From positions 202,502 through 266,501 of the forward strand of contig JAREIK010000506.1 of assembly GCA_029783825.1 (NCBI GenBank): DNA of 64,000 nucleotides. The letters are read 5' to 3'. Shown here piece after piece: positions 13,086-22,894 of the stretch (its first letter is position 1; the number at the start of each line of letters is the position of its first letter). The DNA comes from Sapria himalayana (Eukaryota > Streptophyta > Magnoliopsida > Malpighiales > Rafflesiaceae). A program made the position numbers and the translations under genes. Below the pieces are notes generated by a model. That model saw only the letters and a list, made by a program, of their open reading frames with translations, had not been told where the DNA came from and ran no database searches.

Positions 13086-13580
13086 ATGCCACCTAATTTT
13101 ATTTGTTAGATAGTATCCCAAAGACTTATTGGTGAGAGTATCTCATCAATATAGATTCGAAAGTGTATAAGTTGTACAAATAGTAAATAGGACTTTTGTC
13201 TAGATATTAATTACATAGAAATTATATCAATAGTCTAATTATTCAATAGTGAGACAATTTTAAAATTTTTGATATTTCGAATTTTGAATCAATCTTGATG
13301 CATGATTTTATTCATTTAATTTATGTTAATGTATTTTAAATTTAGTTTGAATTATATTATATTTGGACATAGAACAAAGGTTGCATTGTTGTATAATGAC
13401 TTTTTATCATGAATGTATAAAACATGATAATCACTATTGAACTCATCTTACTAGTGATCCCCTTATAACTTTTTCCTCAACACATCACCACCAATATAAC
13501 AAATTAGTTCTACTCGAGAGTGATTTATAATATTATACCTTTTTGTTAATAATTCCACTTCCAGCTAGTTGTAATTTTAC
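13086..13580 (-). mobile_element. Family A gypsy LTR piece, copy b
   Basis: A second, more diverged version of the LTR described at 12463. It begins TATGCCACCTAATTTTATTT and runs through 'agtatctcatcaatatag', 'gaattatattatatttgg' and 'tagtgatccccttataac'. It has the same orientation as copy a, so the two form a tandem pair separated by a copia fragment. Confidence 0.75.
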
Positions 13581-14140
13581 AGATTTTAAGAAGAAGAAAA
13601 TAGCAAATAATATATCCACAACTAAAGTATATATATGTATATCAAACCATGATCCAAAACCACATCTAAAACACATAAAATAATATGGTTCACTAGTCGT
13701 TCAGCATGACTAGCTACATCCACCATAAAAACACTTATGTATCTATAGATTATAACCAAAATGTTCTTACAATTTGTGAGCAGCAGCCAAAAAAATCATG
13801 CTGATGAGAAAGAGAGAGAGATGAAAGAATAGTCATGCAGAAAAAATCATAGCAGCAAAAAATAGAAACAAAAAAAATAATAGTTTCTCGCTATTAATAA
13901 ACATAGTGGGTCGAATCACTCGGATGGGTTAGGTTCTACTTCAAAAATTTCTTCGGCCCACTGATCAGGCAGTAGGACCCCCATTATTATGCTATTGTTG
14001 AATCTAACCTATCAATATTTTCTTTCCTACACTAATATTAAAAGTATTGAAACAGAAAATATTTTGGTTATACAAAATAGTTTATCAAAACAAACTATAT
14101 ATAACACTCTCTACCTTAATTTTTTTTATATACAGATAGA
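13581..14140. other. No recognised gene
   Basis: AT-rich spacer with a short GA run at about 13808-13822. A slightly GC-richer island at 13905-13985 carries no motif I recognise. Confidence 0.4.
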
Positions 14141-14149
14141 GAGACACTA

Positions 14150-14826
14150 TCTATAAATAATTAGTTCCGATAGGACTACATTTGATTTGATATGTTCAAA
14201 AAGTCAAGGTAGTGTCTTAGCTTATTCAAAGTAATAGGTTTGGTAAACATGTCAGATGGATTATCAGAAGTACACATCAATGTGCACTTGGCCTTTTTCT
14301 AAACAGATAGCACTAAGGTTGTCACAAAAAAACTATTGCAACCTTTTCATAATGACCAAGGTCCTTGAGAAAACCTTTCAACCATATCCCTTCCTTCATA
14401 GCTTCAGTCAGAGCCATATACTCTGCTTCAATAGAGGATAAAATAATAGAAGATTGTAATATGGCTTTCCAACTGACTACCGAACCACATACAATGAAGA
14501 CATAACCAGTCATTGGCTATCTACTATCAACATCTTCTGCATAGTCAGAATCATAATATCTTACAAGCTTGAGTTCAGATTCATTACCAAATATCAGACA
14601 AGTATCAGAAGTCCCCTTGAGGTACCTAAGCACCCTTTTAACAACTTTTTAGTGCTATTGACCAAGTTTTATCATAAACTTACTCACTGTACTTACTAAA
14701 TGAGTAATATTAGGTCGGGTATATACCATAAGATACATGAGGCTCCCGACAGCACTGGAATAAGAATTGACATGGTTTTTAAGTACTTGGACTTCATCTT
14801 TATAAATACCATATCCACATAATTAA
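14150..14826 (-). pseudogene. Copia RT end and RNase H relic
   Basis: Minus-strand translation runs from SSAVGSLMYLMVYTRPNI (about 14745) through VLRYLKGTSDTCLIFG and DSDYAEDVDSR to MTGYVFIVCGSVVSW, LSSIEAEYMALTEAMKEG and IWLKGFL (14513-14322). It ends near 14200 with SDMFTKPITLNKLRHYLDF. These are the standard copia RNase H signatures in order. Stops and a shift after position 14322 break it. It abuts the end of the family A copy at about 14827. Confidence 0.9.
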
Positions 14827-14869
14827 CATATGCTTCTCTTAGGTTTCACCAATGGGAACCATATGAGTG

Positions 14870-15320
14870 AAAATAACTCATAAGGGTTGTCACCATCTTT
14901 TGAGTCATAATATACTCACACATATCTTATATCACAAAAGCATGCAACTAGGAAGTGGTTGTAGCTTCATGCTTTTGTTATTCATGTTCTTAATATAGGG
15001 TTATGGTGCTAGAAATGGCCACAATGTTTTGAATAATATCTTATATCATAATATGGTAGTGGCACTGAAAAATGGCTCAACATTAGTATTGGTCTTTTTT
15101 GATAATCATATGATTTTGGTGTTGGAAAATAGGCATGTTACTAAGAATGTTTCTCATGTGTATCCTATGGCCATAGTTTGAAAAAAGGTTTGTGACACAA
15201 AAATTAGCTTTTAATGTATCTCAAGTATCTCTAGCAATATGAGTGGTCATGACACTAGCTTTCACTTCTCTCATATGTCATATTGTCATGGTATTATAAA
15301 GATACCATGACACTAGTAAT
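14870..15320 (-). repeat. 'catgac'-type degenerate array
   Basis: A loosely repeated unit of roughly 65-80 bp built around 'tatggtgctagaaatggcca' and 'catgac', with T-rich tails ending TCTCTCAT. The same kind of array is at 20620-20940 and 61440-62010, and in the opposite orientation at 43000-43520. Units are too diverged to count exactly by eye. Confidence 0.65.
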
Positions 15321-16499
15321 TAGCTTAAATATAAAAGTCAAAGTTTTTCCTTCTTTTGAAGATAAGAGTTAAAGTCTTAGGAAATGGTCATACTCGAATA
15401 ATTCCCTCTATAACATTTAATATCCTAGAAGTCAATGTACTAAATAATTATTATGGTTTTTGCCTAAATAGTTCTAGTTCTATAACTTTTTGTAGCTCAA
15501 AAGTTACTACTTTGTAAAAAAGTCAGCTCTGACTTGAGATTACCAAGCCATATTAAAAATAAGTCATGGTAGTAGGATATTGTCACAACTCTTATCACCA
15601 GAAGGGTACTTGGTTGTTGTGATATAAAATTAATATCACATATATTTACATTTTATGAGATAAGTATAGATGTAACTTCATAATAATATTGGAGTCACAT
15701 AGAATATGTTACACCATAAAAAGATTATACTAACAATTTAGTTGGGTTTTGACTTATAAAAATTATTAAGATCAATTAGATAGATTTTAGCCAAGAATAA
15801 ATGTCAAAACTATGGAAAACTCTATACCCTACTCCTCAGCCAACTATCTTTAAAAACCTTATAATTTCATGATTATTTATCAAAATCTTTTAAAACTCTA
15901 AAATAATAAAATTGATCCATGATTATCTTATTTTCATGCATACACATCATCACAAATCATAAAATGTATTAGAATATTCAATAGTTTGAACACTAAACAA
16001 ACTGGCAATGTAACACAATTGCTCATCTTCGATCAATAATTTCTCCTTTCATAAAAACAAATTTATTCAACATCTCAAATGTATATTTTTATCTATGACT
16101 AGGTTTGAATGTCATAGTGTCTCAAAATTATGGAGCAACTTCAAGTGGTAGCAGTCACAGAGGAGTTTGAGTTTCATGATTATTCTCATGGGTCATTTGA
16201 TGTATATAATCATTTATATAGTTGATATATGTTTTTATTATATCATACATGTAAAAAAATCATTGGGTTTTCTTCCAATAAGTGTTATATTTTATGTCCA
16301 TTGCTAGACAATCAAAATTTATTTTTCTCCATCAAAGATCTCTACTACCTTTGCTAGATTCTCAATATATTATTTTATCTCCTTCCTATTTATTTCTTCT
16401 TTCTGTCTTACTTCGACTATACTTGTTTCTTGTGCATTTTCTTCATTAAATATCACAACTTTAGTGAATGTTGCAACTTTTCTTTTCTACTATTTTGTC

Positions 16500-16990
16500 T
16501 CTTTACTTTCTAGATCTCCAAAGTCAAAATGTAGAGTATATCCACAACTCTACCTTTTAGATTTTCTCTGCTCTTTATATTATATAATTCCAAAGTTGTA
16601 GTATTATGCATAGCCATGATTTTTTATGCTTCTAAAAAAATAATTAATTATATATCACCAAAGCCATGACACTATGCACAACTATAACATTATCTTCAAA
16701 ATTTCCTTAGTCATTCTCATTCTGTAACACTAAAGTTGTGGCACGATATACAACCATGGTATTGTCTTCAAACTTTCATTGGCTAATTTATTTGTGTACT
16801 CTCAAATTCATGGCACTATACACAGTCATGGTTTTATCTTTAATATTTTTTTATATTATATAATTGTAAAGTAGTGGAATTATGCAAGGTCACTATTTTG
16901 TCATTAATCTTTATTTGGTCAGTTTCATTATGTACCTCCAAAGTCACTATGCTATGCACAACTAAGACTTTGTATTTAATTGGATCCTTC
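16500..16990 (-). repeat. Internal 70-bp array encoding about 23-aa repeats
   Basis: At least six units start at about 16571, 16650, 16724, 16796, 16858 and 16928. On the plus strand each has the pattern CCAAAGT..TGGCACTATGCACAACCATG.CATT.TCTTCAA. Read on the minus strand, the coding strand of the surrounding element, units give FEDNTMVVYRATTLVLQNE, EDNVIVVHSVMALVIYN and KDKTMTVYSAMNLRVHK. This suggests a repeated segment of about 23 residues, [EK]D[NK]..VV.....L.V.N. Function unknown. It follows the protease in the element. Confidence 0.6.
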
Positions 16991-17149
16991 ATAGTTTTTA
17001 TTTCAACCTTTTCCTTATTAATTCTTCCCTTAGTTTCCTTGAAGTTATTAGCATAAGATTCCTTTGAAGTCCTTACTTCGAAGAATACCGTAACCTTTTA
17101 ATAGTCATCTTTCTTTTTTTTTTCATTTATGCAACTCCATTATAGTTCT

Positions 17150-17500
17150 TTTTCAAAAACTATATTTGAGTGATAAAGATATTGGAATGATTTTGCTGAG
17201 AATCAATCTGCATACAATCGATAATGACATCAAATTGACACTTGATCCCAAGTTACATAATATTGTCTGAAATATAGTCTCTAATAATGTAATGTATAGA
17301 AAAACTTTTAGGATTCTATATGTTGGAGTGAGAGAGATATTGGAGTGATTTTTTTTTTGAGATTCAATCTTCATGTAATTGATAAGGGCATCAAATTAAA
17401 ACTTGACCCAAATTGCACAATATTGTCCAAAATGTGTAGTCTCTAATAATGTAATGTATAGTAAAACTCATGGGGTCAAACAATTTTCTCATAAATTTTC
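17150..17500 (-). pseudogene. Gypsy protease domain, duplicated
   Basis: Minus-strand frames read DPMSFTIHYIIRDYTF, then ILCNLG, and in the second unit ILCNLGSSVNLMSLSIVCRL, SKIIPISLSL. This matches the Athila/Tat protease block (DPGSF.IPC.IG, ALCDLGASVNLMPLS). The usual catalytic Asp in ALCDLG is Asn in both copies, explained by G-to-A change. The block is present twice with a period of about 160 bp (repeated 'ctctaataatgtaatgtata' at 17279 and 17441), a tandem duplication of about 54 codons. Confidence 0.8.
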
Positions 17501-17599
17501 TTTTAATAATTATACCATACTTTTCAGTCATATTCATAGTCTCATACATTTCAAACTTTCTCTTACTATGTAATATATCTTTCATACACCTAAAGTATT

Positions 17600-19260
17600 T
17601 TGGTATTTAGCCTAGAGCTTTAAAAAATAGTTTATTCACTATTAACTTCCTGAATATATTGAGAATCTTTTCTAAGTATTAATCTAATTTCCCCTTTCTA
17701 AATCATTGTGGAAATTAATGATTCATCAAAAACCTAACAATAGCTTCATTTTGATTTATTTTTTTATCTTCATAGCTTCGGGTAACCTCTAATTGATCTT
17801 ATTTTTCCATATTTCCCTCCTTTACATATTTGGGTTAAAGATTGGACTTACTCTTCCTCTATAATCATGGCTTAGTTAGGTTTCACAACATCACATCTTT
17901 CATCCTTTGACCTCTTCTCAATGAAGCTATGACTTGTTGAAAAATTTTAGTCTAACCCGTGATTTTTGGAAAAGTCATGATGATAACAACTCAAAAAGTT
18001 CCAAATTACTCTTGTTAAATGTAGTGCCTTTGTAGCCCTTTATTGCTTCTAAGGGAGAAGCAATATGTAAAAATTCTTTATTGTTCCCAAAATTTCTTGA
18101 AGATTTCTCAATATTTTGTCGCCCATTCCCATAAACTCTATACAAAAAAAAATTCATGATTTCTCAAGTTCCAATGGTAATGCATTGGAACATTGTTATT
18201 AAGTTGAAATATGCACCATTTGATTTGTATTTAGTTCGCTTCTTTTATTTGATAAATGAGATATGAGTCTACCATTTCATGTGGACGTAAAATGGTGATC
18301 TCTACTAATACTCTTATCCTTTCCTTTTGGGTGTCAAGCTTCCTTAAGAGAGCTTTCATCTTTGCTTCGATTGTAGTGAATCAATCAAACTCTATTACTT
18401 TGTCTTATCTTCTTTCAAATGAAAGATCCATCAAAGTTTAGTGGTTGTTTTTCACTAGCACTTCAAACAAATAATATGACCAATCTTGTGATTTATTCAT
18501 AATCAACCTTCCAGTGGTCACATCAAATGTACACATCATCATATAGTTTAGCCCACTACATAAAGTTTGAGGTTGGGACTATAACTCAAACCCATATTGA
18601 GGACATCTCCTCAACAACTTCTTAAAATAGTCCCAATTATCATATAAAGTATATTAATTATCTTATTAGAACTGACTTATCTTGCTCTATAATTCAAAAG
18701 TTATTTGATATGTCGCATCCCTCACTAGTTCATTCAAACTCTCAATGGAGTCCTGAGGTAAACACTAGAATTAACTATGTACCATATCCCTTAGTAAAAA
18801 TAGAAATATATGTAACTTTACTAAATCAAAACTAGCTCCTTTTATTTTTATCATCTCACATAGCTCCAAAAATATCACACCATGTTCATTAGGATCTTCA
18901 AATGATCTTCCATTGTACTGGTGACACTAGACAATAGCTATAAGAATTATCTTCAACTCAAAGTAGTTTGCTTCCAATGGTTTCAATCAAATATTTAAAT
19001 AAATATCTATCATCATGGGCTTCCAATAGTCTCTTAAGGTGTGGTGGTGGATGGGATGTTTAAAAACTTGCCAATTGCCATCTTGGGTCTCTATGTTACT
19101 ATTAGTACCCTCCATAGGATCTATATCAGCTCTTTGTGTGGCAATTATTTTTCTATTTCTTTCAATTTATAGGTCTAGAGAGATTAGCTCATTCCTAAAT
19201 CTTTTCCTCATAAGAAGTGCTTTAAAAACAAATGAAATGATACAAACAAAATACTAAAAT
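17600..19260 (-). pseudogene. Gypsy gag (Retrotrans_gag type), family A
   Basis: On the minus strand, from about 19220 down: RADIDPMEGTNSNIETQDGN, HHHTLRDYW, then at about 18910-18700 FEDPNEHGVIFLELCEMIKI, KLHIFLFLLRDM, LPQDSIESLNELV. This is the Athila/Tat gag pattern (ENP..H...F...C...K, R.KLFPFSLRDKA..WL, LP..SI.TW..L). Frames are broken by several stops. It lies directly inside the PBS at 19411-19430 and is followed by protease, as expected. Confidence 0.8.
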
Positions 19261-19410
19261 ATAACTATCTACTTCTGAAATAAATTAACATAACTTGGCA
19301 TTTAGATTCATAAAGATTTATCAAATCAAAGTTATCTAGACTATTAAAAAAGAATTCTATCCTTTTACACGGCTAATTATGTCAACTCATGTTGATTAAT
19401 CAAACTAAAG

Positions 19411-19430
19411 AATCCCTAGTAATGACAATA
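19411..19430 (-). other. Primer-binding site of family A copy 1
   Basis: The minus strand reads TATTGTCATTACTAGGGATT. Thirteen of 20 positions match TGGCGCCATTGCCGGGGATT, the PBS type I recall for Athila/Tat elements. Six of the seven differences are C-to-T or G-to-A transitions. It sits 10 bases inside the LTR end at 19441. Confidence 0.65.
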
Positions 19431-19440
19431 AAAAACTTTT

Positions 19441-20460
19441 TGCATTATTATTATGTCACCTAATTTTGTTAGTTTGGTAGTGTTTGAAAAGCTTGTTGGT
19501 GAAAGTATCTCGTCAATAGAGATCCATAAGTACATGAGTCATACATGTAGTAAAAAGTGTAGTAATAAATGTTTTGTTATTTGTTTTTTAACCATCTATT
19601 TTGTTTCTTTATTTTATTTATAGGTGCAGGTAATAATATCTTGAGAATTTGGATATGTGACATTGAGACAATATGGGGGTCCCGTTGCCCAGTTAGTTGG
19701 CCATGGGAATTTTTAGAGTATGATTGGTCTGCTCTGAAGATCCGACATATTTCTATTTTATGTAGAACTCTAATTATTCTGTGTGTGTGTGTGTGTGTGT
19801 TGTATATGTGTTGTATATGTAATCACAAATATGCACTCTTTTCTTCTTCTCTCTCTTGATTATATACTGAAATATTTTGGATTAATAAATCTCTATAAGT
19901 GCTATATCCTTTTCTAGTGGATGTAGCTAGTTGTAGTGAATGGCTAGTGAACCACATTAAAACTAGTATCTATTGTGGTTTTGTTATGTTCTTCTTGTTC
20001 CATGTGATGTTGTGTTATGTTCTACACAATCCATTAATGTTATGTTCAGTATAATCACTATACATACATACATACATACATATATGTGTGTGTGTGTAAC
20101 TCTAACAAAAAGACTTCATCCAGATATCAATAATTTTATATGGATTATATTGGTAGTTCAGTTAGTTAATAGAAAGATAGCTCAATTTTAGTAAAATAAC
20201 TATTTCATATTGTGAATCAATCTTAGAACTATTGGTTTGTTCATTTAATTTATATAATATATGTTCAAATTAGTTTCAATTATATTATGTTTGGACATAA
20301 AAGGAAGGTTGGATTCTTGTGTAATATGGTTATCATACAATATGGTTATCATTATTGAGCCCAACCTAATGATAGTCCCCTTGTAGTTATCTTATTAGTA
20401 TGTCACTACTGAGACAATAAATCACATATGCTCGAGAGTCAATCATAATCACATGCCCAG
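19441..20460 (-). mobile_element. Family A LTR, interrupted by a solo LTR
   Basis: The LTR 3' end (plus-strand start TGCATTATTATTATGTCACC) adjoins the PBS. The first part, 19441-19557, and second part, 20108-20460, together match the LTR pieces at 12463 and 13086. They are separated by a 550-bp insertion at 19558-20107. The start of the LTR (high-coordinate side) was not fixed. Confidence 0.75.
19558..20107 (+). mobile_element. Solo LTR, 550 bp, with 5-bp target duplication
   Basis: Begins TGTAGTAATAAATG and ends CTCTAACA, so it has TG...CA ends. It is flanked by AAAAG on both sides (19553-19557 and 20108-20112). Removing it restores the family A LTR phrase. Internal text near 19918-19975 (GTGGATGTAGCTAG ... 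GAACCAC) resembles the R/U5 end of plant copia LTRs. No coding sequence is present. It contains (GT)10 at 19781-19800. Most likely a solo LTR left by LTR-LTR recombination. Confidence 0.8.
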
Positions 20461-20619
20461 TATTACCATTGTCACATCACATAAACTAAGTTGGATCATG
20501 GCACTTACTTATTGTATGGATAAAGAAGAATACTAGAGGTATCTTTTGGAATTTCTTTCTCTTCCTATTTTATGCTATTTCAATTTTATATTATTTAAGT
20601 TTGATGTTATGCCTTTCAA

Positions 20620-20940
20620 AAGATATTGGTAATAATCATGACTTGGGTTTAATGTCATTATAACACAATGTAATAGTATTGGGAAGTAACCATGACTTCT
20701 TGTATTTGTCTTTCTTATTCTTCATATAGGTCATGATACTAGGAATGGCTGCAACATTGTTAATGTTCTCTCATATCTTAATATAACTATAGTTCTAGGA
20801 AATGACCGTGGTATTAGCATTAATCTCTCTTGATTATTATATGGTTGTAGTTATAGGAAATAGCCATGACATTGAGAATATCTCTCATGTGTAGTTTATG
20901 GCCATGATACTGAAAAATGATCATGATACAAAAATTGGAC
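20620..20940 (-). repeat. 'catgac'-type array beside LTR
   Basis: Same type as at 14870: 'taatagtattgggaagtaac', 'catgatactaggaatggc', 'atagccatgacattgagaat' at intervals of about 65-75 bp. It lies beyond the outer side of the family A LTR and is therefore either the 3' internal end of another copy or part of an extended LTR. Confidence 0.6.
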
Positions 20941-22500
20941 ACTATGCTCCACTCCTACAAAAAAAACAAACAAAAACTAAAATGATAGAAACAAAATAAA
21001 AAAAAATAAATAGTTTTTAAAATAATAATTATATATTATTATTAAATAACCTAAAATAGGAACGCAACTAAATAAACTTAGTCTACTCGATACAGGCATA
21101 CCTAATACTTCATACATCAATGGTGGTCTCAAGACATGAAATGTTGTTTTTTACCATATTAAAGGTATGTCCCCTTGCTTGTATATACCTTATAATGGAA
21201 CTCTTAGACTAGACATCACAACAACCATTATTTTTGATTAGTGTACTTGTATATACTTTATAAAAATGAAAAAAAAGGTGGCTCCAATTAATTGATTGGG
21301 CTTAATCAACTATGTAACATTTAAAAAGCAAAAGTGACTTATAAATAGGTAATGATTATATATCTTATCTTTCCATGAATCCTAGCATTACAATTCACAA
21401 AAAAAAAAAATTGATTTGAGATCTCAAAGCTTTCTCTTTGATTAAAAATAGGAATTTGAAGGCACGATTTCATGTCGAGTCTAGAATAACCTTTACTTTT
21501 TCTTTTTTAAAATAGTATTTTAAAATGTTTCTCCTAATCAAAACTTTTAAATCCTTTATTTTGAGTTGAGATGTGCAAATATAATGTTTTTCTTTCATGA
21601 AATGAAACTTCAATTAGCATAGGTAGCATTGATAAAATTTGTCACATGACTATCATAATTGCAACCATATAAAATAAGTTTTTTTTATCACACATTGAAT
21701 GGATGTCTGCTACACTATATGTGTCTATCTTTTCTAGACATGTAGGTGATGTAGGCTAATCAAGACTAAGTATTATTAATGGGTAACTTTCCTATAATGA
21801 ACCATGTCAATACATACATAATGTTGGGAAAACCAATAAAGTTCTATGGAATCATTAGCGATGATTTCACTAGAACTCGTCAATGAAAAGTTCAATGGAA
21901 CTCATCCATGATGAGATCATAAAATTTTATAAGTAAAAAATATGAAGGGTAAAATTGCATTTTTATATTGTTTAACCTTTGCGCACCTTATTTTGTTTTA
22001 ACAAAAACTTTTTAAAACACATGAGATTAAAATTTTCTATTTAGAAATTGTATACTTTTTATAAAATAAAATTTAATCCACATTTAATTTATTAAAAACT
22101 AATTAAATCAAATATGAATGTTTAAATGCACGATCAAAATTAAATATAAATAAACAATTAATTAATTTTATTCCAAAATTCCAAACAACCAAAAAATTTT
22201 TTATGCTCAATAAAATATTCAAAGTTCAATTTAAACAATGCATATACAAATAACATATACTAAAGATTTCTTCATACATACTAAAAATTCATGAAACATA
22301 AAATACCTAAAAATTATGTTTTGAAATAAGCTAAATTTTCTAGTATATAAAATAATATAAATCATAAAATCAAGAACAATAATATATAACCCAGATTTTG
22401 TGAATAATGATGTAGATGTGATTCTCATTCCACATAATTCTTTATGTCAGAAGTTCAATTCATATGGTCTCATCAATAAAAAAATTAAAATTATCAATTT
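20941..22500 (-). mobile_element. Copia family Y LTR and leader remnants
   Basis: Bases 20945-21110 ('ctcctacaaaaaaaacaaac', 'aattatatattattatta', 'cttagtctactcg') align with 29630-29770. Bases 22150-22440 align with 11940-12130 and 28861-29120. Between them lies A/T-rich text with a TATAAATAGG at about 21340 and no coding motif. Ends were not determined. Confidence 0.55.
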
Positions 22501-22505
22501 AAAAG

Positions 22506-22817
22506 TATTATGAACAATATTATGAATGTCCATAAACTCTCTATTAATCTATTGACTATTGATATTCTTGTGACTCTTATTATTAATTGATTAATGTGTA
22601 TTAATTAGTATGAATTAATATGTATTCATTGGTACATTTATTTATGTATTGATATATATATATTCATTGATGTATTTATATACACATTAATGTATTCATG
22701 TATTAAACTCTATAAATAGAGAGCATTTGTATAAGTCAATATATACTTGAAGGAATAAAAAATCTCTCCCATGTTTCCTCTATATTTCTTGTTTTCTTGT
22801 CCTTCTATTTCATAATA
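22506..22817 (+). repeat. 5' LTR of the copia element
   Basis: Aligns with 26509-26818 along its whole length (shared 'atgtccataaactct', 'attcattggtacatttattt', 'gtcaatatatacttgaagga', 'tccttctatttcataata'). The promoter-like TATAAATA is at 22711-22718. Confidence 0.9.
22711..22718 (+). promoter_or_regulatory. TATA box of the copia 5' LTR
   Basis: TATAAATA in the 5' LTR, conserved at the same place in the 3' LTR (26712-26719). It would mark the U3/R boundary region of the retroelement promoter. Confidence 0.6.
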
Positions 22818-22894
22818 CATTATCAGCACAAAGCTCTGTTGGATTTTCAAAAGATATATTGAAGATATGAAAACTCATGAGGTGAGATCCTCAA

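Larger units (their letters stand above)
14827..19440 (-). mobile_element. Family A copy 1: non-autonomous Athila/Tat-like gypsy
   Basis: In minus orientation the order is LTR (19441 upward), PBS, gag, protease, a region of about 23-aa repeats, a spacer, and a 'catgac'-rich array at 15320-14870. No RT, RNase H or integrase motif (YVDD, DDE, HHCC) was found between the protease at 17150 and the array, which is unusual for an autonomous element. The same order recurs at 61270-64000 and in part at 38940-40740. Many stops show it is inactive. The low-coordinate end is lost against the copia relic. Confidence 0.7.

Noticed and set aside
19569..19859. Plus-strand 96-aa frame with Cys/Val run
   Set aside because: It lies inside the solo LTR and the Cys/Val run comes from (GT)10.
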